64,000 nucleotides of DNA from CAJCIY01 sp964245825 (lineage in GTDB: Bacteria; Actinomycetota; Actinomycetes; Mycobacteriales; CAJCIY01): NCBI GenBank assembly GCA_964245825.1, contig CAXTNT010000005.1, forward strand, positions 128,765 through 192,764, read 5' to 3'. The position numbers and the translations under genes are program-made. Positions 32,194-39,649 of the stretch are shown one piece after another. A model generated the notes under the pieces. That model had not been told where the DNA came from and did no database searches. It saw only the letters and a list, made by a program, of their open reading frames with translations. Position 1 is the first letter of the stretch; every line of letters begins with the position of its first letter.

Positions 32194-32787
32194 CCCGCCG
32201 ACCCGCGTACGTCGACGGACTTCGTGGCAGCGGCGCTGGACGTGCTGGCCGCCCACGGCAGCGAGGGACTCACGGTCGCCGCGCTCTGCCGCGCCCTGCA
32301 CGTGACGAAGGGCAGCTTCTACCACCACTTCGCGGGGATGCCGGCATTCGTCACCGCGCTGCTGGCCTACTGGGAGACCGAGCACTCCGACCGGCTGATC
32401 GCGACCTCCCGGGCAACCGCCGACCCGCTCGACCGGGTCGGCGTGCTGACCGACATCGCCGTCGACCTGCCGCACGCGGCCGAGTCGGCGATCCGGGCCT
32501 GGGCGCGCAGCAACCCGGCGGTGGCCCGGGTGCAGGCCCGGGTGGACGCCCATCGCGAACGGCATCTCGTGGACGCGTTCCGGGAGCTCGGCCTGGGGCG
32601 GGCGACCGCAACGCTGCACGCCCGGACCGCCCTGGCCCTGCTCGTCGGCGCCCAGCACCGCGGCCCGGTCCGGCCGCGCGAGCTGCGGGCGATGTTCGGA
32701 CGGCTGGACGAGGCGCTGCTGGCAGAGCTGCCGGCGGCCGATGCCCGTCGCGTCCGGACCGTGCTGGCCGCTCAGTCCCGCAGATAG
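32191..32787 (+). CDS. TetR family transcriptional regulator
   Basis: The 198-residue protein has a TetR helix-turn-helix (about 10-55: DFVAAALDVLAAHGSEGLTVA, then CRALHVTKGSFYHHF) and a variable helical ligand-binding region. Its 3' end overlaps the convergent aldehyde dehydrogenase gene by 16 bp. It is the nearest regulator to the thiolase-reductase-P450-ALDH cluster and could control it through the shared operator-like sites, but this is inference. Confidence 0.9.
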   Translation: MPADPRTSTDFVAAALDVLAAHGSEGLTVAALCRALHVTKGSFYHHFAGMPAFVTALLAYWETEHSDRLIATSRATADPLDRVGVLTDIAVDLPHAAESAIRAWARSNPAVARVQARVDAHRERHLVDAFRELGLGRATATLHARTALALLVGAQHRGPVRPRELRAMFGRLDEALLAELPAADARRVRTVLAAQSRR

Positions 32788-34235
32788 ATCGACTTCAGCG
32801 ACTGGTACGCGGCCAGCCCCTCGGGGCCCAGCTCACGGCCGATGCCGCTCGCCTTGACGCCCCCGAACGGTGAACCGAGATCGAGGGAGTACCCGTTGAC
32901 GCCGATGCTGCCGGTCTGCACGCGCCGCGCGACCTCCAGGCCGCGCTCCTGATCCTCGGTCCAGACGCTCCCGCCCAGGCCGTAGTCCGAGTCGTTGGCC
33001 AGGCGCACCGCGTCGTCGATGTCGGTGTAGCCGATGACCGCCAGCACCGGGCCGAAGATCTCCTCCTGCGCGATCGTGGCACCGTTGTCCACGTCCGCGA
33101 AGACGGTGGGCTCCACGTACCAGCCCTTGTCCAGGCCCTCGGGTCGGCCACCGCCGGCCACCAGGCGCGCGCCATCGCCCTTGCCCTTGGCGATGTACGA
33201 CTCGACGCGGTCGCGCTGCCGGGCGCTGGCCATCGGGCCGATCTGCGTGGTCTCGGCCAACGGGTCGCCGACCGTGAGCGAGGAGGCCAGCCCGGCGACG
33301 GTCGCCACCACCTCTTCGTAGCGGCTGCGCGGCGCGAGGACGCGGGTGCCGAGGTAGCAGGTCTGGCCGTTGTTGGCCATCGTCGCGCCGAAGAGGTTCA
33401 CCAGGTTGCTCTGCAGGTCCGCGTCGTCGAGCACGATCGCCGCCGACTTGCCGCCGAGCTCCAGGGTCACCGGCCGCAGCAGCCGCCCGCAGGTCTCCGC
33501 GATGCCGCGTCCGGCGGCGGTCGAGCCGGTGAAGGCGACCTTGTCGACGCCACGGTGCTCGACCAGGTATTGGCCGACCTCACGGCCGGCCGGGACGATG
33601 TTGAGAACGCCGGGCGGCAGGCCGGCCGCAACGATCGCCTCGGCCAGGATGTAGGCGTCGAGCACGGTCTCCGGCGCCGGCTTGAGCACCACCGTGCAGC
33701 CGGCGGCAAGGGCGGGCGCGACCTTGAAGAAGGTGAGCGACTGCGGGTAGTTCCACGGCACGATGGCGGCGACGACGCCGATCGGCTCCCGGCGCACGTG
33801 GGTGGTGCCCCCCGCCAGGCCCGCCCGCACCTCCTCGACCGGCAGGCTCGGGGCGAGCGCGGCGTAGTAGCGGAGCAGGCCGGCGGGGGCGACCGCCTCG
33901 CTCTGCAGGGCGACGATGCGCGGCATGCCGTTCTGGCTGCTGACGGCGCGTATGGTCCGCTCGCTGCGGGCCTCGAGTTCGTCGGCCAGTCGGTTCAGGA
34001 CCTCGCCGCGGCGGGCCGGCTCCCACCGCGGCCACCCCGTCGGGTCGTCGAATGCGCCCCGCGCAGCGGCGACGGCCGCGTCGACGTCGGCCTCGTCGGC
34101 GTCCGGGACGCTGCCGATCCGTTCCTCGGTGGCGGCGTTGATCACGACGATGCGCTGCCCGGAGTGCGCCGGGCGCTGCGCATCGGCGATGAAGAGGGTG
34201 TCGAAGTCCTGGAAGTCGTCGCTGGCCCCGCTCAT
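32772..34235 (-). CDS. NAD(P)-dependent aldehyde dehydrogenase
   Basis: The 487-residue enzyme has VPWNYPQSL, LKPAPETVLDA, FTGSTAAGR, general base Glu259 in LELGGKSA, catalytic Cys293 in NNGQTCYLG, and EEIFGPVLAV. It oxidises an aldehyde to an acid and is last in the run thiolase, FAD reductase, P450, ALDH. A promoter with TACGGT and an operator-like 20-mer (34267-34286) lies upstream, with SD GAGGAGA near the ATG. Confidence 0.93.
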   Translation of the reverse strand: MSGASDDFQDFDTLFIADAQRPAHSGQRIVVINAATEERIGSVPDADEADVDAAVAAARGAFDDPTGWPRWEPARRGEVLNRLADELEARSERTIRAVSSQNGMPRIVALQSEAVAPAGLLRYYAALAPSLPVEEVRAGLAGGTTHVRREPIGVVAAIVPWNYPQSLTFFKVAPALAAGCTVVLKPAPETVLDAYILAEAIVAAGLPPGVLNIVPAGREVGQYLVEHRGVDKVAFTGSTAAGRGIAETCGRLLRPVTLELGGKSAAIVLDDADLQSNLVNLFGATMANNGQTCYLGTRVLAPRSRYEEVVATVAGLASSLTVGDPLAETTQIGPMASARQRDRVESYIAKGKGDGARLVAGGGRPEGLDKGWYVEPTVFADVDNGATIAQEEIFGPVLAVIGYTDIDDAVRLANDSDYGLGGSVWTEDQERGLEVARRVQTGSIGVNGYSLDLGSPFGGVKASGIGRELGPEGLAAYQSLKSIYLRD

Positions 34236-34266
34236 CGCACTCTCCTCGCGTCGTCGGTATCAGTCC

Positions 34267-34286
34267 GCGACCGTACTCGGGGGTAT
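34267..34286 (-). promoter_or_regulatory. 20-bp operator-like site overlapping the ALDH promoter
   Basis: On the minus strand it reads ATACCCCCGAGTACGGTCGC, identical at 17 of 20 bases to the site before the P450 gene. The TACGGT within it fits a -10 box, so a bound protein would cover the promoter. Confidence 0.5.
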
Positions 34287-34296
34287 GGCCGGGCGG

Positions 34297-35547
34297 TCAG
34301 ACCGTGATCGGTAGGGATTTCACGCCGTGGATGAAGTTGCCGGCCAGATACGACGGGGGGCCGGCCTCGTACGCGGGGAAGCGGCCGAGCAGCTCCCGGA
34401 ACATCGCGCGCAGCTGCGTACGGGCCAGGAAGTGACCGAGACAGTAGTGCGGGCCGCCGCCGCCGAAGGCCACGTGGTTGTTCTCCGCGCGCTGCAGGTC
34501 GAAGCGCCAGGGGTCGGGGAAGACCGCGGCGTCGAAGTCTCCCGAGCTGTAGAACAGCACGACCTTGTCGCCGGCCGCGACCTGCTGGCCGCCGAGGCTG
34601 GTGTCGGCGACCGCCGTACGCCGGAACGTCATCACCGGGGTCGCCCACCGCAGCAGCTCCTCGACCGAGGAGCCGGCCCGGGCGTCGTAGTCCGCGGCCA
34701 GCCACGCCCGCTGGTCGGGATGGTCGGCGAGTGCCTTCACGCCGTGGGCGACGGTCTGCCGGGTGGTGTCGTTGCCGGCGACGCACAGCAGCACGAAGAA
34801 CGCGGAGATCTCCAGGTCGGTCAGCCGGACGCCGTCGACCTCGGCCTGGGCGAGAGCCGACATCAGGTCGTCGGTGGGCTGTGCGCGCCGCCGCGCCAGC
34901 AGCTCGAGCGCGACGGCGTGCTGGGTCATGGTCGCCCCGCTCACGGCCTCCAGCGGGGTACGGCCGGCCAGCAGCTCGGGGTCGCTCCAGCCGGTCTGCA
35001 CGGCGACTGCGTCGGCGATCAGCTGGTGCTGCTCGGCCGGGATGCCGATCATGTCGCAGATGGTGCGCATGGGCAGGATCGACGCGACCTCGCGGACCAC
35101 CTCGATCTCGCCGGTCGTCGGCAGCGCCTCGACGATCTCCCTCGCGGTGGCGCGGATCTGGTCCTCGGCGCGCTTCACCTGGCGCGGGGTGAACGCGGCG
35201 CGGACGATGCCCCGGATCACCGCGTGCCGCGGCTCGTCCATCGCCAGGAACGACTGGGAGGCCTCCAGGATCTCCGGCGGCACGGACTCGAACAGCACCC
35301 CCTGACCGGAGACGAAGGTGTCGGCCCGGCGGCTGGCCTCGACGATGTCGGCGTGCCGGACGACGGCCCAGAAACCGGGATCGTCCGGGTCCGGGAACAT
35401 GGAGTCGGCCACGGGTCGGTGCCACGACAGCGGCCGCTCCGCCCGTAGCTGGGCGAAGGAGGCGTCCCGCTCCCGTGCGGTCTTGGACCAGAAGGCCCGC
35501 GCGGACAGGTCGATCGGGTCGTACGTGCGCACCGTGGTGGTCGTCAT
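34297..35547 (-). CDS. Cytochrome P450
   Basis: The 416-residue P450 has the I-helix motif AGNDTT (257-262), ExxR Glu297-Arg300 in EELLR, and haem Cys369 in FGGGGPHYCLG. The sequence style (HVAFGGGGPHYCLGHFLAR, CVAGNDTTRQTV) is like actinobacterial CYP124/125/142 enzymes that oxidise sterol side chains or branched lipids, but the substrate cannot be fixed. The upstream ATG at 35580 has no support; MTTTTVRTYDP at 35547 follows CGAGGA. No ferredoxin gene is adjacent; the FAD reductase upstream may supply electrons. Confidence 0.93.
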   Translation of the reverse strand: MTTTTVRTYDPIDLSARAFWSKTARERDASFAQLRAERPLSWHRPVADSMFPDPDDPGFWAVVRHADIVEASRRADTFVSGQGVLFESVPPEILEASQSFLAMDEPRHAVIRGIVRAAFTPRQVKRAEDQIRATAREIVEALPTTGEIEVVREVASILPMRTICDMIGIPAEQHQLIADAVAVQTGWSDPELLAGRTPLEAVSGATMTQHAVALELLARRRAQPTDDLMSALAQAEVDGVRLTDLEISAFFVLLCVAGNDTTRQTVAHGVKALADHPDQRAWLAADYDARAGSSVEELLRWATPVMTFRRTAVADTSLGGQQVAAGDKVVLFYSSGDFDAAVFPDPWRFDLQRAENNHVAFGGGGPHYCLGHFLARTQLRAMFRELLGRFPAYEAGPPSYLAGNFIHGVKSLPITV

Positions 35548-35572
35548 GTGCCGTCCTCGTGGAGTTCCCGAA

Positions 35573-35592
35573 GCGACCATACCCTGGGGTAT
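35573..35592 (-). promoter_or_regulatory. 20-bp operator-like site overlapping the P450 promoter
   Basis: On the minus strand it reads ATACCCCAGGGTATGGTCGC. It contains the inverted repeat ATACCC-N2-GGGTAT (35579-35592) and a TATGGT that fits a -10 box. A near copy precedes the ALDH gene. Confidence 0.55.
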
Positions 35593-35593
35593 G

Positions 35594-36769
35594 TCAGCCG
35601 AGTGAGGCCGCCACGGCGTCCAGCGGGTCGTGGGCGGCGATCGCCCGGTGCTGCGCGCGGACGACCGCGGCGGCGGACAGGCCGGTCACTCCCCACAACC
35701 GCCCCGCACGCCCGTAGAGCACGACCCGTTTACGCCTCTCCCCGACCGTCAGGACCCGGCGCTCGTCGCTGCCGGCCGTCCAGCCGAGCGACTGGATCTT
35801 CGTGTCGTACTGGTCGCTCCAGACGTACGGGACGGGGGCGTGCACCACGGCTCCGCCCAGGATGTTGGCCGCGGCGACCTCCCCCATCTCGGTCGCGTTG
35901 GTCCAGTGCTCTGCGCGGGTCGGGCTGCCGGTGTTCGGGTCATCCCAGCGGGCCACGTCCCCGACCGCGAAGACGTCCGGCTGGTTGGTCCGCAGCCGCG
36001 CGTCGGTGACCACCCCGTCGTCCAGGCCGACACCGGAGCCCGCGAGCCAGTCGGTGTCGGGCCGCACGCCCACGCCGACGACCACCACGTCGGCGGGCAG
36101 CACCGAGCCGTCGGCCAGCACGACGCCGTCGACCCGGTCGGTGCCCCGCAGCCCGCTCACCCCGATCCCTGCGCGCACGACGGTGCCGCGCTCGGTGTGC
36201 GTACGCACCATCTCCGCGGCGAGCTCGGGTCCCAGCGGTCCGAGCAGGGGCGCCGGCTGCGGCTCGACGATGGTCACCTCGGCGCCCATCGCGCGGGCGC
36301 TGGCGGCCACCTCGCAGCCGATGAAGCCACCACCGACCACGACGAGACGCACGCCGGGACGGAGCAGGTCCGCCCGCAGGCCGAGGCAGTCGTCGAGCGT
36401 GCGCAGGACGTGGACGCCGGCGAGCGCTGGCAGGCCGGGCAGCGTGCGTACGACCGCGCCGGTGGCCAGCACCGCGTGGTCGAAGTGCAGCCGCTCCCCG
36501 TCGGCGAGCACCACCTCGTGGTCGTCGAGGGCGGCGGCCGTCGTGCCCAGTCGCAGGTCCACGTGCAGGTCGCCGAACACGTCGGGCTGCCGCAGGAACA
36601 TGGGACCGCGCTCGCCCCGCAGCACCTGCTTGGACAGCGGCGGCCGGTCGTACGGATGGTGCGGCTCGGCGCCGATCAGCGTGATGGGGCCGGCGTACTC
36701 CCCCGTGCGCAGCGCCTCGATCGTCTTCACCCCGGCCAGCCCGGCGCCGACGACCACGACGCCCGGCAT
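35594..36769 (-). CDS. FAD/NAD(P)-dependent ferredoxin or rubredoxin reductase
   Basis: The 391-residue flavoprotein has FAD motif VVVVGAGLAGVKTIEALR, NAD motif VVVGGGFIGCEVAA and the second FAD motif VFAVGDVARW, with the small C-terminal domain of BphA4/PdR-type reductases. It would pass electrons from NADH to a ferredoxin serving the P450 next door. It starts 15 bp after the thiolase stop and ends 46 bp before the P450 start. Confidence 0.92.
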   Translation of the reverse strand: MPGVVVVGAGLAGVKTIEALRTGEYAGPITLIGAEPHHPYDRPPLSKQVLRGERGPMFLRQPDVFGDLHVDLRLGTTAAALDDHEVVLADGERLHFDHAVLATGAVVRTLPGLPALAGVHVLRTLDDCLGLRADLLRPGVRLVVVGGGFIGCEVAASARAMGAEVTIVEPQPAPLLGPLGPELAAEMVRTHTERGTVVRAGIGVSGLRGTDRVDGVVLADGSVLPADVVVVGVGVRPDTDWLAGSGVGLDDGVVTDARLRTNQPDVFAVGDVARWDDPNTGSPTRAEHWTNATEMGEVAAANILGGAVVHAPVPYVWSDQYDTKIQSLGWTAGSDERRVLTVGERRKRVVLYGRAGRLWGVTGLSAAAVVRAQHRAIAAHDPLDAVAASLG

Positions 36770-36784
36770 CGCGGCGGGTGGCGG

Positions 36785-37930
36785 CTAGACCAGCTCGAGG
36801 ATGGTGGCGTTGGCTTGGCCGCCACCCTCGCACATGGTCTGCAGGCCATACCGGATGCCGTTGTCGCGCATGTGGTGGACCAGCGTGGTCATGATCCGCG
36901 CACCGCTGCCGCCGAGCGGGTGGCCCAGGGCGATGGCGCCGCCGTTGGGGTTGAGGCTCTTCTCGTCGGCGCCGATCTCCTTGAGCCAGGCCAGCGGAAC
37001 AGAGGCGAACGCCTCGTTGACCTCGAAGGCGCCGATCTGGTCGATCGTCAGCCCGGAGCGCTGGAGGGCTTTCTGGGTAGCGGGGATGGGCGCCGTGAGC
37101 ATGATCACCGGGTCGGACCCGGCCAGCACCGCGGTATGGACGCGGACGAGGGGCTTGAGTCCGAGTTGCTCGGCTCTCTCGCTGGTCATCATCAGCAGCG
37201 CCGCGCTGCCGTCGGAGATCTGCGAGGAGTTGGCCGCGGTGATCACGCCGCCGTCCGGCTTGAACGCCGGCTTGAGCTTGGCCAGGCCCTCCACGGTGCC
37301 CCCGCGCCGGATGCCCTCGTCCTGCGAGACGAGGCCGTTCTCGGTCTGCACCGGGGCGATCTGCGCGGTGAACCGACCGTCGTCCTGGGCGGTCGCGGCC
37401 TTCTCGTGCGAGCTGAGGCTGAACTCGTCGAGCTGCTGGCGGGACAGCCCCCACTGCTCGGCGATCATCTCGGCGCCGACGCCCTGGTTGGGGAACACGC
37501 CGTGGTACCGGTCGAGGTACGCGGCGGTCAACGGGTTCTGCCCGTTGGTCGAGGAGCCCATCGGCACCCGGCTCATCGACTCGACGCCGCCGGCGACGAC
37601 GACGTCGTACTGCCCGGCGACCAGGCCGGCCGCCGCGAAGTGCACCGACTGCTGGGACGAGCCGCACTGGCGGTCGATGGTCACCCCGGTGACCGTCTCG
37701 GGCCAGCCCGCAGCGAGGACCGCGTTGCGGCCGATGTCCAGCGTCTGCTCGCCGACCTGGCTGACGCACCCCCAGATGACGTCGTCGACGAGACCGGGGT
37801 CGATGCCGGACCGCTCGGCGAGCGAGCGCAGCACATGCGCGGAGAGGTCCAGCGGATGCGTGCCGGCGAGACCTCCATTGCGCTTGCCGACCGGCGTGCG
37901 TACGGCCTCGACGATGACGGCGTCGCGCAT
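36785..37930 (-). CDS. Acetyl-CoA acetyltransferase / thiolase
   Basis: The 381-residue thiolase has nucleophile Cys89 in DRQCGSSQQS, GHPLGGSGAR (catalytic His) and CEGGGQANA (second Cys). The motif set resembles FadA5-type thiolases that shorten sterol side chains, which agrees with the P450 and reductase following it, though a general acyl thiolase is equally possible. The gene has an SD CTGGAGG and a promoter with a palindromic operator candidate upstream. Confidence 0.92.
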   Translation of the reverse strand: MRDAVIVEAVRTPVGKRNGGLAGTHPLDLSAHVLRSLAERSGIDPGLVDDVIWGCVSQVGEQTLDIGRNAVLAAGWPETVTGVTIDRQCGSSQQSVHFAAAGLVAGQYDVVVAGGVESMSRVPMGSSTNGQNPLTAAYLDRYHGVFPNQGVGAEMIAEQWGLSRQQLDEFSLSSHEKAATAQDDGRFTAQIAPVQTENGLVSQDEGIRRGGTVEGLAKLKPAFKPDGGVITAANSSQISDGSAALLMMTSERAEQLGLKPLVRVHTAVLAGSDPVIMLTAPIPATQKALQRSGLTIDQIGAFEVNEAFASVPLAWLKEIGADEKSLNPNGGAIALGHPLGGSGARIMTTLVHHMRDNGIRYGLQTMCEGGGQANATILELV

Positions 37931-37966
37931 GGTGCCCTCCAGGAGATGACGGTGCTCTACGTGCCT

Positions 37967-37977
37967 CAGGTTACCTG
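37967..37977. promoter_or_regulatory. Palindrome CAGGT-T-ACCTG at the thiolase promoter
   Basis: An 11-bp perfect palindrome about 37 bp upstream of the thiolase ATG. Read on the minus strand it contains TAACCT, a TANNNT -10 box, so regulator and polymerase would compete. It is unlike the 20-mer shared by the P450 and ALDH genes. Confidence 0.4.
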
Positions 37978-38017
37978 CGGCACTGCCGGTAACTCGGCGG
38001 GGCCTCGCCGGCTTCCC

Positions 38018-38743
38018 TCACCGGGGTACGCCGCGCCGGGTGAGGGCCGGGAGGTCCAGCACGCGGAAGCCGCGCACGGACAGCACGATCCAGCCGCGCG
38101 ACTCGAAGTCGCGCAGGGCCTTGTTCACCGTCTCCCGTGCGGCGCCGACCGCGGCGGCGAGCTGGTCCTGCGTCAGCCCGTGCGTGACGACGCCGTCCGC
38201 GTCGGTGCCGAACTGCTCGCGCAGCATCACCAGCCGCCGCGCCACCCGCCCCGCGACGTCGACGAAGACCAGGTCGATGGCCGCGTCGCTGCTGCGCCGC
38301 AGCCGCCGGGCCAACACCTGGAACATCTGCCGGGCCACCGCCGGCCGGCCGGCGGCCCAGTCGAGCAGGTCCTCGCGGGCCAGCCGGGCGACCACGGTCG
38401 GGGTCATCGCCCGCCCGGTCGTGATTCGCGGGCCGGGGTCGAGCGCGGACAGCTCGCCGCACAGGTCACCGGGACCGAGCAGCGCCTGCAGCAGGGACCC
38501 GGCCTGGCCGCCCTCCCGGCTCAGCGAGACGCGGCCCTCGAGCACCACGTACACCGCTCCGTCGTCGAGCGCCTCCTGCGTGAACAGCGTCTCGTCGCGG
38601 CGGACGACGACCCGGGAGAAGTGCGGCAGCAGCGCCGCCAGATCGTCCGCGGCGATGTTTTGCAGCAGGCCGGTACGCAGCAGGGCGGCGCGCTCGTCCT
38701 CCGACCAGTCGGCGAGCGGGGGCGGCGGTGGTGGCGCGGGCAT
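38018..38743 (-). CDS. Crp/Fnr family transcriptional regulator
   Basis: The 241-residue protein has a cyclic-nucleotide-binding beta roll (about 20-140: ALLPHFSRVVVRRDETLF, VYVVLEGRVSLSRE, GDLCGELSALDPGPR) and a C-terminal winged helix (LTQDQLAAAVGAARETVNKALRDF). GELSALDP resembles but does not exactly match the cAMP-contact motif of Crp. The start at MPAPPPPPPLADW is chosen because the longer frame has no homology. It is transcribed away from the HAD gene by 40 bp. Confidence 0.92.
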   Translation of the reverse strand: MPAPPPPPPLADWSEDERAALLRTGLLQNIAADDLAALLPHFSRVVVRRDETLFTQEALDDGAVYVVLEGRVSLSREGGQAGSLLQALLGPGDLCGELSALDPGPRITTGRAMTPTVVARLAREDLLDWAAGRPAVARQMFQVLARRLRRSSDAAIDLVFVDVAGRVARRLVMLREQFGTDADGVVTHGLTQDQLAAAVGAARETVNKALRDFESRGWIVLSVRGFRVLDLPALTRRGVPR

Positions 38744-38783
38744 GCCCGTATCTTGCCGTGTCCGGCGGCCCGTGTCGCCATCC

Positions 38784-39455
38784 CTACAGAGGCAGCGGCT
38801 CGGTGAGCGATCCGAGTACGTGGTCCGCGCCCGCCGCACGCAGCTGGCTCTCGTCGTAGTGGTGGCTCGCGACGGCGATGCACGGCATGCCGCCGGAGTG
38901 GGCGCCCTCGATGTCCCGGGGCGTGTCGCCGACGACCACCGCCTGCGCCGGGGCGATCTCCGCGCCGTACGCGAGTGCGGCCCGTTGCAGCGAGAGGCGG
39001 GTGACCTCGTTGCGATCGCGGGAGTCCGAGCCGAAGGCGCCGCAGCAGAACCAGCGGTTCAACTGCCCGCGGTGCATCTTGATGTGCGCGGCGACCTCGA
39101 CGTTGCCGGTAACCAGTCCCAGCAGGTAGCCCTGTTCGAGCAGCCTGGGCAGCAGCGCTTCCACGCCGGCGAGCACACGGTAGCCGGGGGACTCGGCGAC
39201 GGTGTCGCGCAGGTGGCGGTTGCGGGCGTCCATGAGGGTGCCGAACTCGGCGTCGTCGGGCTTCCGATCCAGGTACGCCTGGAAGGTCTGCCGCCCGACG
39301 TCGGGGTCGGTCATGCCATTGTCGGTGAACTTCCCGATGTCCGCCGGGATGCCCCAGAGCTCGTCGAACGCCCGCTTCCAGGACTCGGCGCCGGCGCCCC
39401 CCGTGTCCAGCAGCGTCCCGTCGATGTCGAACAGCACCGCGATGTACCGGCTCAT
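38784..39455 (-). CDS. HAD-superfamily phosphatase (phosphoglycolate-phosphatase-like)
   Basis: The 223-residue protein has HAD motifs LFDIDGTLLDTGG (nucleophile Asp, acid Asp), LVTGN and VVVGDTPRDIEGA with the Lys/Arg region between. The cap domain position fits subclass I. It likely dephosphorylates phosphoglycolate or another small sugar phosphate. The ATG at 39455 has a GAGAGGA stretch upstream; the longer frame overlaps the next gene's promoter and is rejected. Confidence 0.9.
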   Translation of the reverse strand: MSRYIAVLFDIDGTLLDTGGAGAESWKRAFDELWGIPADIGKFTDNGMTDPDVGRQTFQAYLDRKPDDAEFGTLMDARNRHLRDTVAESPGYRVLAGVEALLPRLLEQGYLLGLVTGNVEVAAHIKMHRGQLNRWFCCGAFGSDSRDRNEVTRLSLQRAALAYGAEIAPAQAVVVGDTPRDIEGAHSGGMPCIAVASHHYDESQLRAAGADHVLGSLTEPLPL

Positions 39456-39607
39456 CCGCGTCGTCCTCTCGTGGCCCCGTCCTCTCCTTCCCCCTGCGCG
39501 GCCGTCGACGCGGCGGTGGTCCGACGACCTGTGCAGCCCGGCGGAGGTGACTGGGCTGTTCGGGCTATGGCGAGATGGCGGCATCACCCTTACTGTTCGT
39601 GGCGCCC

Positions 39608-39624
39608 TCGAACGTCGAGGTTCG
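39608..39624. promoter_or_regulatory. Inverted repeat CGAAC-N6-GTTCG-like upstream of the repeat-protein gene
   Basis: TCGAAC and GTTCGT-type halves flank GTCGAG in the 194-bp intergenic region, 26 bp before the ATG. The halves look like LexA box arms but the spacer is 6, not 4, so it is probably a different operator or a transcript hairpin. Confidence 0.3.
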
Positions 39625-39649
39625 TCGGTGTGATGTCGGAGGAGATTCC

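Noticed and set aside
35630..38806. Plus-strand 1058-residue open frame opposite the FAD reductase and thiolase
   Set aside because: Shadow frame; both genes on the other strand have strong motifs.
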